Source: HGM04593 sp045634365 (GTDB lineage: Bacteria > Bacteroidota > Bacteroidia > Bacteroidales > Bacteroidaceae). From it: 64,000 nt of DNA. Shown in pieces: positions 28,462-36,860 of the stretch (the first letter of the stretch is position 1; each line of letters opens with the position of its first letter). Under the pieces are notes generated by a model. That model did no database searches, was not told where the DNA came from, and saw only the letters and a list, made by a program, of their open reading frames with translations. A program made the position numbers and the translations under genes. Location of the stretch: assembly GCA_045634365.1 (NCBI GenBank), contig JAZRAC010000067.1, positions 18,334 through 82,333 of the forward strand. The letters run 5' to 3'.

Positions 28462-28878
28462 ATGAAAAAAATCGTATATATGTTTGTGGCACTCCTTGCC
28501 GCACTCCTCTCCGTTGCTTGCAACAAACCTGCAATCGCTCCCCCCGACGAGGTTGCGGTAAAGCTCTATAATGCAATAACCTCTGGCGATGCTACATACG
28601 TTAAAAAGCATCTGCATTTTCCCAACCCTGTGGACTATGAGGTTTTTTGCGAGTATCTGGATATGGCACTCCGCTCCGATGAGTATTGGGAGCGCACCGA
28701 GGGTTACAAGGCCGATTATAGTGCCATCGATACAAAAATCTATGGCGACGAGGCTTACGTGGAGTTACAGGGGGAAACGCCTCTTAACGGCATTGCCACA
28801 ATGACAGTGCATCTGCTCTTTATCGACGGAATGTGGAAGGTCGACGGCAATCAAGGGGTGCTGCATAGCAAGAAGTAA
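28462..28878 (+). CDS. Small lipoprotein, DUF4878-like
   Basis: 138 residues. The signal peptide ends in a lipobox with Cys20 (LLSVAC), so it should be lipid-anchored. The mature part (VAVKLYNAITSGDATYVKKH ... LLFIDGMWKVDG) looks like the NTF2-like DUF4878 fold, a small alpha+beta domain of unknown role. TATTTTCG at 28434-28441 is a likely -7 box just upstream. Confidence 0.8.
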   Translation: MKKIVYMFVALLAALLSVACNKPAIAPPDEVAVKLYNAITSGDATYVKKHLHFPNPVDYEVFCEYLDMALRSDEYWERTEGYKADYSAIDTKIYGDEAYVELQGETPLNGIATMTVHLLFIDGMWKVDGNQGVLHSKK

Positions 28879-28895
28879 AAAGTACCTGTAACAAC

Positions 28896-28967
28896 GGGCG
28901 CACACGCCGGTGCGCCCCTACAAGCAACAGAGACCCGCAACGTAGGGGCAGACCGATGTGTCTGCCC
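28896..28967. repeat. Pair of REP-like GC-rich palindromes
   Basis: Two related hairpins in opposite orientation. 28896-28921 reads GGGCGCAC-ACGCCG-GTGCGCCC then CTAC; 28942-28967 reads GTAG then GGGCAGAC-CGATGT-GTCTGCCC. The loops differ, and the arms differ while each still pairs with its partner. They lie between the lipoprotein gene and the hisS terminator. This resembles the short palindromic repeats scattered between genes of many bacteria. Confidence 0.75.
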
Positions 28968-29032
28968 AAAAAGGAAACATCGGCAAAACAGTATCCTCAG
29001 CTTTTCTTTGTTTCTTCTTCCGCAACAAAAAT

Positions 29033-29062
29033 AGCGGGACAGCTTTGTTTGGCTGCCCCGCT
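29033..29062 (-). terminator. hisS terminator
   Basis: On the minus strand the arms AGCGGGGCAGCC and GCTGTCCCGCT form a hairpin followed by ATTTTTG. Confidence 0.85.
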
Positions 29063-29087
29063 CGGTAGGTTATTTTCTTGCTGTTGT

Positions 29088-30449
29088 CTACGCCAACAGG
29101 CTTTTAAGTTCGTCGGTGGTCATCTGCTTCTGCTCGCCGGTGGTCATATTTTTAACGGCGATGGTGCCGTCGGCAATCTCCTGCTCGCCAATGATGGCAA
29201 CGTAGGGGATTGCGTGGTTGTTGGCATATCCCATCTGCTTTTTCATCTTGTCGCTGCTGGGGAACAATTCTGCCGAAATTCCGCAGGCACGCAATTCGCC
29301 GATGATGCCAAGCGAGTGAATGGCCTCTCTCTCTCCGAAGTTCACGAACATTATCTGTGTATTGTTTATTGCTTCGTTGGGGTAGAGCGACAGTTGGTTC
29401 ATTACATCGTATATGCGATCGGCGCCAAAGGAGATTCCCACGCCCGACACGCCGTCGAGCCCGAATACTCCGGTGAGGTTGTCGTAACGGCCGCCGCCGG
29501 TGATACTGCCTATTGTAACATCGAGTGCCTTCACTTCCAAGATGGCTCCCGTATAGTAGTTGAGGCCGCGTGCGAGGGTAAGGTCAAGGTCGAGTGCGCT
29601 GTTGATTTTCAACCCCTTTATGGTGTTGAGTATGAAGTTTGTCTCCTCCACGCCTTTTTCGCCTGTGGCGTTGCCGCGCAGAGTGTCGGCGATAATCTGC
29701 AACTTCTCCTCGTTGCCGCCCTGCGCTTGCAGAATGGGCAATAGTTTCTCTATGGAGCCGTCGCCGATGCCTTTCTCTTTTAGCTCGGCAATAACACCGT
29801 CGAGCCCTATCTTGTCAATCTTGTCGATGGCAACGGTAATGTCGACAATCTTTTCGGGCTCACCGATAACCTCGGCAATGCCGGCGAGAATTTTTCTGTT
29901 GTTCAGCTTTATGGCTACACGTATATTCAGTTTGCTGAATACATAATCGATGAGCTGTATGAGCTCAACCTCGTTAATGAGCGAATTGTTGCCGATTATG
30001 TCTGCGTCGCACTGATAGAATTCGCGGTAGCGCCCTTTTTGCGGGCGGTCGGCACGCCACACGGGCTGTATCTGGTAGCGCTTGAAGGGGAACACAAGCT
30101 CGTCGCGGTGCATCACCACGTAGCGTGCGAAGGGCACGGTAAGGTCGTATCGCAACCCCTTCTCGCAGAATTTCGATGCTAATTTGGCAGCGTTGCGGCT
30201 GAGCAACTCCTCGTCGGTGAGATTGCTGAAATAGTCGCCCGAGTTCTGTATCTTGAAGAGGAGTTTGTCGCCCTCGTCGCCATATTTTCCCATAAGCGTG
30301 CTCAAATTCTCCATTGCCGGCGTTTCAATCTGCTTGAATCCGAAAATGTGAAAAGCCTTGCGTATAGTGTCGAATATGTAGTTTCTCTTCGCCATTTCTG
30401 TGGGCGAAAAGTCGCGTGTTCCTTTGGGTATTGATGGTTTTGCTGCCAT
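29088..30449 (-). CDS. hisS: Histidyl-tRNA synthetase
   Basis: Charges tRNA-His. 453 residues with class II core motifs: PKGTRDFSP at the N-terminus, a motif 2 region with QPVWRADRPQKGRYREFYQC, the HisRS signature GGGRYDNLTG and the motif 3 region GISFGADRI. A C-terminal anticodon-binding domain (~355-453) includes GYANNHAIPYVAIIGEQE. Its ATG overlaps the TAA of the upstream peptidase gene by one base, so the two genes are translationally linked. A terminator follows. Confidence 0.97.
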   Translation of the reverse strand: MAAKPSIPKGTRDFSPTEMAKRNYIFDTIRKAFHIFGFKQIETPAMENLSTLMGKYGDEGDKLLFKIQNSGDYFSNLTDEELLSRNAAKLASKFCEKGLRYDLTVPFARYVVMHRDELVFPFKRYQIQPVWRADRPQKGRYREFYQCDADIIGNNSLINEVELIQLIDYVFSKLNIRVAIKLNNRKILAGIAEVIGEPEKIVDITVAIDKIDKIGLDGVIAELKEKGIGDGSIEKLLPILQAQGGNEEKLQIIADTLRGNATGEKGVEETNFILNTIKGLKINSALDLDLTLARGLNYYTGAILEVKALDVTIGSITGGGRYDNLTGVFGLDGVSGVGISFGADRIYDVMNQLSLYPNEAINNTQIMFVNFGEREAIHSLGIIGELRACGISAELFPSSDKMKKQMGYANNHAIPYVAIIGEQEIADGTIAVKNMTTGEQKQMTTDELKSLLA

Positions 30450-31174
30450 TAGTCGCGTCGGTTAAGATAAATCATTACATAATAGAGTAGTGTGGCAAGC
30501 GACGAGAGGGCCGCTACCACGTATGTGTATGCCGCCGAGCGCAGTGCGCTTGTGGCATATTTGTGGTTGCTTGCGTTGGTTATTCCGGCGGCCGACAACC
30601 AAGTGAGGGCGCGACGGCTGGCGTCAATTTCCACGGGCAGTGTTACGAAACTGAATATGGTGGTCATTGCAAAGAGCACAATGCCGGCAAGCAGAATTCC
30701 GGGGAAAGTCTGCACGGTGAGTATTCCGATGAGAAGTATCCACGACATTATACTTGACGAGAATTGCACCACAGGCACCAGCTTGCTGCGTATTGTGAGG
30801 GGGGCGTATGCGTGTGCGTGCTGCAAGGCGTGCCCACACTCGTGTGCCGCAACTGCCGCTGCCGCAATGCTTGCCGAGTTATATACTCCGCTACTCAAAT
30901 TAACGGTCTTGTTTGTGGGGTTGTAGTGGTCGGTGAGCATTCCGGGGGTACTTGTCACGGTAACATCGTAAATGCCATTGTCGCGCAACATTCTCTCGGC
31001 AACCTCGCGACCGGTCATCCCTATGGGCATTTTCGAGAATTTCTCGAACTTGCTTTTCAGGTTGGCCTGCACAATGTAGCTCACTATTGCAATGCCGATG
31101 AACAGGAACAGATAGGTGTAGTCGTATCCCACTGTCTGTGTCGCATAGGCGGTTATAAATGATAGTATATTCAT
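30449..31174 (-). CDS. Membrane zinc metallopeptidase, YugP family
   Basis: 241 residues. A TM segment (~20-37) precedes a cytoplasmic or membrane-edge domain with the zinc motif HECGH (111-115). Two more hydrophobic stretches lie at ~135-165, and a last TM at ~215-235. The order ALTIRSK-like segment after HECGHALQHAHAYAP is typical of the YugP/DUF2-type neutral Zn-peptidases found widely in bacteria. The substrate is unknown. It is the first gene of a pair with hisS. Confidence 0.85.
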   Translation of the reverse strand: MNILSFITAYATQTVGYDYTYLFLFIGIAIVSYIVQANLKSKFEKFSKMPIGMTGREVAERMLRDNGIYDVTVTSTPGMLTDHYNPTNKTVNLSSGVYNSASIAAAAVAAHECGHALQHAHAYAPLTIRSKLVPVVQFSSSIMSWILLIGILTVQTFPGILLAGIVLFAMTTIFSFVTLPVEIDASRRALTWLSAAGITNASNHKYATSALRSAAYTYVVAALSSLATLLYYVMIYLNRRD

Positions 31175-31208
31175 ATTTGTCTAATATATCAGTTGTTTTG
31201 TGTAGCAA

Positions 31209-31290
31209 TGTCATTCCGACAGAGCGTAGCGACGAGGAATCTCAAAAATATAAAATAGATTTCTCCTTCCTATCGGTCGTCGAAATGACA
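31209..31290. repeat. TGTCATTCCGAC-type intergenic palindromic element
   Basis: An 82-base element with inverted ends: TGTCATTCCGACA on the left, and CGTCGAAATGACA on the right, which reads TGTCATTTCGACG on the other strand. Inside it, GAGCGTAGCGACGAGGAATCT and the partial complement AGATTTCTCCTTCC continue the pairing. It abuts the purA stop codon and fills the gap to the peptidase gene. It looks like the dispersed non-coding repeats known from many bacterial genomes. Confidence 0.8.
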
Positions 31291-31296
31291 AATAAG

Positions 31297-32565
31297 TTAA
31301 ATTGAACGTTCAATTGTCTGGTCTCTGTCGGGGCCGATAGAGAGATACTTCACGGGAACGCCTAATTCATCTTCGAGGAATTTTATATAATCCTTGAATG
31401 CTTGTGGCAATTCCTCTTCGCTTTTCAGCTGTGTAAGGTCGGTCATCCAGCCTTTAAGCTCGGTGTACACAGGCTCCACGCCCTCAATGTCGTAGGGCAG
31501 GTGGGTGAGTGTCTCGCCGTTTTTCTTGTAGGCGATACAGGCCTTTATGGTGGGGAATGTGTCGAGCACGTCGCTCTTCATAAGTATCAGATGGGTTACG
31601 CCGTTCACCATAATTGTGTATTTAAGGGCTACAAGGTCTATCCAACCGCAACGACGTTCACGGCCTGTAACGGCACCATATTCGTGGCCGCGGTCGCGCA
31701 TCTCCTTGCCTGTTTCGTCGAAAAGTTCGGTGGGGAAGGGGCCTGCTCCCACGCGTGTGCAGTAGGCCTTGGTAATTCCATAAACATTGCCTATTCTGCG
31801 GGGCGCAATGCCGAGGCCTGTGCAGGCACCGGCGCACACGGTGTTGGACGATGTTACAAAGGGGTAGCTGCCAAAGTCAATATCGAGCATACTTCCTTGT
31901 GCACCCTCGCCAAGCACACTCTTACCCTCGTTCATAAGGTCGTTTATCATCTGCTCACTGTCGATGAGGCGGAATTTTTTAAGATACTCTATGCCTTCGA
32001 GCCACTTTATCTCCATTTCGGCAATGTCGTAGCTGTAATTCATATTTTTGAGTATCTCCTCGTGGCGTGCCTTTGCCGCAGCATATTTTGCTTCGAAATT
32101 TTCGAGAATATCGCCCACACGCAATCCGTTACGGCTTATCTTGTCGGTGTATGTGGGGCCGATGCCTTTTCCTGTGGTACCCACTTTTGCATCGCCTTTT
32201 GCAGCCTCGTAGGCAGCGTCGAGAATGCGGTGGGTGGGGAGAATAAGATGAGCCTTCTTCGAAATAAAGAGGTTCTTTGTGAGGTCGTATCCGGCCTTGA
32301 CAAGGTCCTCGGCCTCTCCTTTGAAGAGTGCAGGGTCGAGCACCACTCCATTGCCTATTATATTAGTCTGCCCGCCTTGGAATATTCCCGAGGGTATTGA
32401 GCGCAATACAAATTTCTTGCCGTTGAACTCCAATGTGTGTCCGGCGTTGGGGCCGCCTTGGAAACGGGCTACTACATCGTATTTTGGGGTAAGCACGTCT
32501 ACAATTTTACCTTTGCCTTCGTCGCCCCATTGTAATCCTAATAGTACATCAATATTCTGCTTCAT
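31297..32565 (-). CDS. purA: Adenylosuccinate synthetase
   Basis: GTP-dependent step from IMP and aspartate toward AMP. 422 residues, the usual length. The N-terminal GLQWGDEGKGKIVDVL holds the catalytic Asp and P-loop. GGPNAGHTLEF and the GTTGKGIGPTYTDKISRNG segment are also family hallmarks. It begins 4 bases after the stop of a Fur-family regulator, so the two form one operon. A palindromic repeat lies directly downstream and may help end transcription. Confidence 0.97.
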   Translation of the reverse strand: MKQNIDVLLGLQWGDEGKGKIVDVLTPKYDVVARFQGGPNAGHTLEFNGKKFVLRSIPSGIFQGGQTNIIGNGVVLDPALFKGEAEDLVKAGYDLTKNLFISKKAHLILPTHRILDAAYEAAKGDAKVGTTGKGIGPTYTDKISRNGLRVGDILENFEAKYAAAKARHEEILKNMNYSYDIAEMEIKWLEGIEYLKKFRLIDSEQMINDLMNEGKSVLGEGAQGSMLDIDFGSYPFVTSSNTVCAGACTGLGIAPRRIGNVYGITKAYCTRVGAGPFPTELFDETGKEMRDRGHEYGAVTGRERRCGWIDLVALKYTIMVNGVTHLILMKSDVLDTFPTIKACIAYKKNGETLTHLPYDIEGVEPVYTELKGWMTDLTQLKSEEELPQAFKDYIKFLEDELGVPVKYLSIGPDRDQTIERSI

Positions 32566-32569
32566 TGTT

Positions 32570-33040
32570 CTAACTTTTTTTTACCCTCGCTCTGCGTCGC
32601 TTTACTGCCTGATGGCATTTGTTGCATAGCCCGTAGATGTATAAAGAGTAATGTGTTAAATGAAATTTTTTTATATTCGCGGTTAGTTTTTCTGTTAAAT
32701 CAAGGTCGTTAATTTCCACCACTTTATGGCAATTGGTGCACACAAGATGCCCCTTGCCGCTGTTGAAACATTTTTCGTATTTCGACTCCTGCCCGAACTG
32801 GTGGTGGGTAACAAGATTGGCGTTAATTAGTAACGCAATCGTGTTGTATATGGTTGCACGGCTCACTCTGAACTTTTCGTTCTTTTCCATATACGTGAGC
32901 AGTGTCTCAATATCGAAACTGCCGTTTATGGAGTAAATGGCCTTCAAGATTGCGTAACGCTCGGGGGTACAACGCATTTTGTTAACCTTCAAATAGTCGG
33001 TTAATATCTGCATTATTGTATCCTCGCCGGTGTTATTCAT
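32570..33040 (-). CDS. Fur-family transcriptional regulator
   Basis: 156 residues. The N-terminal winged helix spans ~10-85 (MRCTPERYAILKAIYSIN; VSRATIYNTIALLINANLV). The dimerisation domain carries two Cys pairs for structural zinc (CTNCHK and CNKCHQ). A basic tail (VKRRRARVKK) follows. Whether it senses iron, peroxide or zinc cannot be decided. Coupling to purA with a 4-base gap is unusual functionally. TAACTTTG at 33068-33061 lies ~20 bases before ATG 33040, supporting this start. Confidence 0.9.
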   Translation of the reverse strand: MNNTGEDTIMQILTDYLKVNKMRCTPERYAILKAIYSINGSFDIETLLTYMEKNEKFRVSRATIYNTIALLINANLVTHHQFGQESKYEKCFNSGKGHLVCTNCHKVVEINDLDLTEKLTANIKKFHLTHYSLYIYGLCNKCHQAVKRRRARVKKS

Positions 33041-33060
33041 TCTTTTTAGGATATTGCATA

Positions 33061-33068
33061 CAAAGTTA
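33061..33068 (-). promoter_or_regulatory. -7 box of the fur-purA operon
   Basis: TAACTTTG on the minus strand, ~20 bases before the regulator ATG. Confidence 0.55.
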
Positions 33069-33142
33069 CCTTTTTTTTTACAATATACGCCGTTATATTC
33101 TCTTTTTTTATGCGAAAATATGTTGTAACGGCGTGTGCTGTG

Positions 33143-33787
33143 TCAGCGGGCAGTGTAATCGGCTATCATTGCCGAGAGTTTGCTGCCCTCCCCGGCAATG
33201 GAGCGGATGGAGCGGGCGCGGCTCTCGTCGGCATCTATGTAACGGCAGAGTGCTGTGAATGCGGTGCGTGTGAGCGGGCTGTTTGTGTCGCCTGTGAAGA
33301 GTGTGGATATTTGTTTGTAGAATTTCTCCTCCTCGGCAGGGGTGAATTGTGCCCCTTTTCTTATGAGGTGAGTGAGGGTGAGGTATCCGCAATATTGTGT
33401 GAGCCCCTCGCTCGGCTCTATCCATCGCAGGGCATCGCTTGCGGCTGTGGGCAGCTTGCACAGGATGGTCATTGCAAGGTGGTCGGCAATTTCGGTGAAG
33501 GGAGTCTCGGCTATCCATTTTTCGGCAATCTCGCAGTAGTGCTCCTGTGGCATAAGAAATATTGCCAGCAATTTACACTCTCTTATATTTTCTTGCCACA
33601 ATGCGGTTGCAAGCTCCTTACTTTGGCTGTATTCTTGTGCAATGGATTTTAAGCGGGGAACTTCGACTCCGAAATTTATCTTATAGTCGAGCCCCTGCCG
33701 GCGTTGGTGCATCGATACTATACCGTTCATCGACAGCCTGAGGCTCTGTTTTATTCTCTTTGTTGTTTCGTGTAAATGTTCTTCCAT
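33143..33787 (-). CDS. AlkD-like DNA alkylation repair family protein
   Basis: 214 residues, all-helical HEAT-like repeats. FGVEVPRLKSIAQEY followed by LATALWQENIRECKLLAIFLM resembles the start of AlkD-type DNA glycosylases, which remove alkylated bases. The family includes members without proven activity, and I could not place the catalytic Asp with confidence. It starts 6 bases after the stop of an AraC-type regulator gene, so they likely share a transcript. Confidence 0.72.
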   Translation of the reverse strand: MEEHLHETTKRIKQSLRLSMNGIVSMHQRRQGLDYKINFGVEVPRLKSIAQEYSQSKELATALWQENIRECKLLAIFLMPQEHYCEIAEKWIAETPFTEIADHLAMTILCKLPTAASDALRWIEPSEGLTQYCGYLTLTHLIRKGAQFTPAEEEKFYKQISTLFTGDTNSPLTRTAFTALCRYIDADESRARSIRSIAGEGSKLSAMIADYTAR

Positions 33788-33793
33788 TCGCTG

Positions 33794-34228
33794 TTACTTT
33801 GTTGTGAAATTCCGTTTCCTGTAACTGTTTGGTGTTTCACCCATTATGCGATAGAACGAAGCGTAGAACGATTGTCTGTTGGCAAACCCCACGGCAAGTC
33901 CTATCTCCTCAATTGTCATATTGGAGTATCGTTTGTCGGTCATACAGTAGAGTGCCTCCTTTATGCGATACTCGTTTACAAGGCTCGAAAAATTGGTCTT
34001 GAACCTTGAATTTATAACAGCCGACAGATAGCGCGTGTTTGTGTTTAGCTCATTGGCAAGAGCCTTTGCCGAAAAGTCCTTTTCGCGGTATCTTTTCTCA
34101 ATTACTATTATGCGCAGAATTTTGTCGTATAGTTCATCGGCAAGCTCTGCGCGTATGAGGCTGCGGTAGGGAGCATTCTTTTCGGTTCTCTCCTTAATGT
34201 TATAGGGCTTTGTAGTTTTTGCAGTCAT
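33794..34228 (-). CDS. AraC-type DNA-binding protein
   Basis: 144 residues. The double helix-turn-helix occupies ~45-140: DFSAKALANELNTNTRYLSA (first HTH) and MTIEEIGLAVGFANRQSFYA (second HTH) followed by FYRIMGETPNSYRKR. The ~40-residue N-terminus has no ligand-binding domain, so it is either a stand-alone DNA-binding unit or depends on another signal. Upstream lies the tandem promoter/hairpin element (34247-34370). First gene of a likely pair with the AlkD-like gene. Confidence 0.87.
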   Translation of the reverse strand: MTAKTTKPYNIKERTEKNAPYRSLIRAELADELYDKILRIIVIEKRYREKDFSAKALANELNTNTRYLSAVINSRFKTNFSSLVNEYRIKEALYCMTDKRYSNMTIEEIGLAVGFANRQSFYASFYRIMGETPNSYRKRNFTTK

Positions 34229-34246
34229 AATTTTCTCTCTTTTTCA

Positions 34247-34370
34247 CAGCGAGTGCAGTCTATGTTTGAGTTTACCTCAAAGATACGCAGAAACGAGCAG
34301 GAAATAACAAGTTTACTTGATTATTTTATACAGCGAGTGCAATCTATTTTCGCGATTTATCGCAAAGATA
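34247..34370 (-). promoter_or_regulatory. Tandem promoter/hairpin element before the AraC-type gene
   Basis: Two copies, each with a minus-strand -7 box TATCTTTG (34370-34363 and 34285-34278), an adjoining inverted repeat (GCGAT-TT-ATCGC; TGAG-TTTAC-CTCA) and the block GCACTCGCTG (34340-34331 and 34256-34247). Box-to-block lengths are 40 and 39 bases; the copies are 84-85 bases apart. The typA leader has the same layout at 941-981 (41 bases). Confidence 0.55.
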
Positions 34371-34467
34371 GGGAATTTAAGGGGAAAATAAACACATTTG
34401 CGTGAAGAAATGTGCGATTATTGCAGAAAAATCAGCGAAAGGGGTATTTTAAAGGCCGAAAAGGGTG

Positions 34468-35268
34468 CTACCGAGGCATTTGTTGGGGAGTGCTCATAAG
34501 TTTCACAGCCTTGCGACGATGGCGCAAGGCTGCATCGTCGTGCCCCAATTCCTGCAAAAGTTCGGCACACAGAATGTGATAGTTAGCATTCTGTCCATCG
34601 AGTTTAAGAGCCTTTCTCACATCCTGTAACGCAAGTTCGGGCTGTTTTTGTGTGCGCTCTATATTGCTGCGTGCAATGTAATATTCGGGACATTCGGGGT
34701 TCTCTTCTATGAGAGTTTCGAGCATCATAAGCGCATCGTTTATGTTGCCATCCTTTTCGTAGAGCAGCGCAAGCCCCAGCCGTGCGCCCTTGTCGTTATT
34801 GTCGGTGGAAATAAGCCTGATAAAATCCTGTTTCCCCTCTTTGTAATTTCCTGCCGCAGTGTGTGCTCCGGCTCTGAAACGGAGAATATCTCTGTTGTCG
34901 GGCTGTCGTTCCAGAATTTTGTCGTAGCAGGCAATGGCCTCTTTTGCGCTGTCGAGTTCCAGCAGGATGTTGCCTCGTTGCGTGAGAAGCGATATTGATG
35001 CAGTGTCCATTGCCAATGCCTTTGCATAGCTCTCGGCGGCACTCTCTTTTTTGCCGCTCATACGTTGCGCATACCCCAGATTGGTGAGGGTGTAAATTTT
35101 CTCGCTCTTGCTCTCTGCTGCATTGGTAGCACGCTGAAAGTACTCGGCAGCCTTGGCATATTGCCCCTCTTCAAGCTCTTTTTTACCGCTCTCCACAAGC
35201 TCGGTATAATCCTGTGCAAAGAGTGTCTGCACCATTGCCATCAGCACTATTATTGCAATAAATCTCAT
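34468..35268 (-). CDS. Secreted TPR-repeat protein
   Basis: 266 residues. A signal peptide (1-~18, MVQTLFAQ) precedes about six tetratricopeptide repeats, for example GKKELEEGQYAKAAEYFQRA, ESAAESYAKALAMDTAS, KEAIACYDKILERQPDN and PELALQDVRKALKLDG. TPR arrays bind other proteins; this one should lie in the periplasm. No partner is evident. TATCTTCG at 35298-35291 lies ~23 bases before the ATG. Confidence 0.85.
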   Translation of the reverse strand: MRFIAIIVLMAMVQTLFAQDYTELVESGKKELEEGQYAKAAEYFQRATNAAESKSEKIYTLTNLGYAQRMSGKKESAAESYAKALAMDTASISLLTQRGNILLELDSAKEAIACYDKILERQPDNRDILRFRAGAHTAAGNYKEGKQDFIRLISTDNNDKGARLGLALLYEKDGNINDALMMLETLIEENPECPEYYIARSNIERTQKQPELALQDVRKALKLDGQNANYHILCAELLQELGHDDAALRHRRKAVKLMSTPQQMPR

Positions 35269-35290
35269 AGCTCTGTAATTATTTCCACGG

Positions 35291-35298
35291 CGAAGATA
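35291..35298 (-). promoter_or_regulatory. -7 box for the TPR gene
   Basis: TATCTTCG on the minus strand, ~23 bases before ATG 35268. Confidence 0.5.
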
Positions 35299-35334
35299 CT
35301 ACAATTTGTCTTTAATTGGTGTTAAGAATGTATA

Positions 35335-35377
35335 ATATTATCAAAGGCCGCCTGTGAGGGGCAGCCTTTGATAATAT
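35335..35377 (-). terminator. Hairpin after the FucP-like gene
   Basis: 17-base arms ATATTATCAAAGGCCGC and GCAGCCTTTGATAATAT pair with one mismatch or wobble. It follows the permease stop codon on the minus strand. Confidence 0.7.
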
Positions 35378-35394
35378 GCTAATAGCCTTTGTAA

Positions 35395-36714
35395 TCAGGC
35401 ACAATGCTTGAATCTTACGTTTGTTCTGTAACCATAGATGGTAATTACAATGAAACAAATGAGTGGAAGGGTAAACGACAGATGCGTTGCCGGCATTCCG
35501 GCAATTGTGCCCATATCTATCAACGCTGCCTGTAAGGGGGGCAGTACCGAACCGCCGAGAATGGCCATAATGAGCCCTGCTGCGCCGAATTTAGCATCCT
35601 CGCCAAGGCCGCGCAGCGCAATTCCGTATATTGTGGGGAACATAAGCGACATACAGGCCGAAATTGCAACAAGGCAGTAGAGCCCGTAAACATTTTCAAA
35701 CAGAATTACTCCTGTGGTAAATATACAACCGCCTATTGCAAGAATGGTGAGCAACAACCCCGGCTTTATGAAACGCAACAGGAAGGTGCAGATGAAGCGA
35801 CTGCAACAGAATATTACCATTGCTGCAATGTTGAACTTCTGCGAGAGAATTTCGGCAGTTCTCTCCTCCATTCCTTCGAGCATAAAAATGTGTGTGCCAT
35901 ATTGTATGATAAAGGTCCAGCACATAGTCTGCGCTCCCACATAAAAGAATTGCGCAATAACTCCCTCGCGGTAGTTGCTTATCTTCACCAATCTTTTCAG
36001 GGTGGTGCCAAGATTGATGCTTGTATCCTTGTCACCGTTTTTAGGCATCTTGGTGAAGAAGATGAGCAGGAATATTATGGCAATTATTATGCCTATTGCA
36101 AGATAGGGGGCAGTGAGAATGTTAAGGTCGGCCTCTTTCATTGCCTCAAATTCCGCATCGCCCAGCAGTGCACGTTCACTTGTGCTCAACGGGTTGAGCT
36201 TCGCCTGAATAAAATTCATTGCAACGTACATTCCCATAAGCGAGCCTATGGGGTTGAAAGCCTGTGCAAGGTTTAAACGTTGCGTGGCTGTCTCCTCGCT
36301 TCCCATCGACAGAATATAGGGGTTGGCGCTTGTTTCGAGGAACGACAATCCGCAGGTGAGTATAAAATAGGCCATAAGGAAGGGAAAGTAGGCTCCGCTC
36401 ATTTTTGCGGGGAAAAAGAGCAATGCTCCCACTGCATAGAGGGCGAGGCCCAGCAGTATTCCGGCCTTGTAGGAGAATTTTCTTATGAAAATAGCGGCGG
36501 GCAGTGCCATTACAAAATAACCCGCATAGAATGCCACCTGCACCAAAGTGCCCTCGGTTACATTCATTCTGAATATCTTTGAAAAAGCCTTTACCATCGG
36601 GTGGGTAATGTCGTTGGCAAAGCCCCAAAGGGCGAAACACGATGTTATTAGAATGAATGGTAACAGATAGCTCACTCCGTCTTTCGACAGGATGGCAATA
36701 TTCTTCCTTTTCAT
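35395..36714 (-). CDS. MFS sugar permease, FucP-like
   Basis: 439 residues with ~12 TM segments. The N-terminal LITSCFALWGFANDITHPMV and the LSFLETSANPYILSMG region are hallmarks of the FucP subfamily (L-fucose:H+ symporters and related glucose/galactose carriers). Fucose is a reasonable candidate because a GH29 alpha-L-fucosidase gene is in the same window (54113-55429), about 18 kb away, but the substrate is not proven. Separate transcription unit closed by a hairpin. Confidence 0.87.
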   Translation of the reverse strand: MKRKNIAILSKDGVSYLLPFILITSCFALWGFANDITHPMVKAFSKIFRMNVTEGTLVQVAFYAGYFVMALPAAIFIRKFSYKAGILLGLALYAVGALLFFPAKMSGAYFPFLMAYFILTCGLSFLETSANPYILSMGSEETATQRLNLAQAFNPIGSLMGMYVAMNFIQAKLNPLSTSERALLGDAEFEAMKEADLNILTAPYLAIGIIIAIIFLLIFFTKMPKNGDKDTSINLGTTLKRLVKISNYREGVIAQFFYVGAQTMCWTFIIQYGTHIFMLEGMEERTAEILSQKFNIAAMVIFCCSRFICTFLLRFIKPGLLLTILAIGGCIFTTGVILFENVYGLYCLVAISACMSLMFPTIYGIALRGLGEDAKFGAAGLIMAILGGSVLPPLQAALIDMGTIAGMPATHLSFTLPLICFIVITIYGYRTNVRFKHCA

Positions 36715-36762
36715 TATAGATTGTATGTGATTATTGAATCCCTATGTTCTTGTGCAGACAAG

Positions 36763-36834
36763 TACCCCCGTTGGGAATCGAACCCAAATTTAAGGTTTAG
36801 GAAACCTTCGTTCTATCCATTGAACTACAAGGGC
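36763..36834 (-). tRNA. tRNA-Arg (anticodon CCT)
   Basis: 72 bases fold into a cloverleaf: acceptor GCCCTTG/CGGGGGT with G-U pairs, D arm GTTC/GAAC, anticodon arm AAGGT-TTCCTAA-ACCTT with anticodon CCT, and T arm TTGGG-TTCGATT-CCCAA. CCA is not encoded after discriminator A. The tRNA reads AGG. Confidence 0.93.
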
Positions 36835-36860
36835 AACACTATTCTACTCGTTTGACTGCG

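Noticed and set aside
28896..28967. Two similar palindromes as a minimal CRISPR array
   Set aside because: They are inverted, not direct, repeats, there are only two, and no cas genes are nearby.
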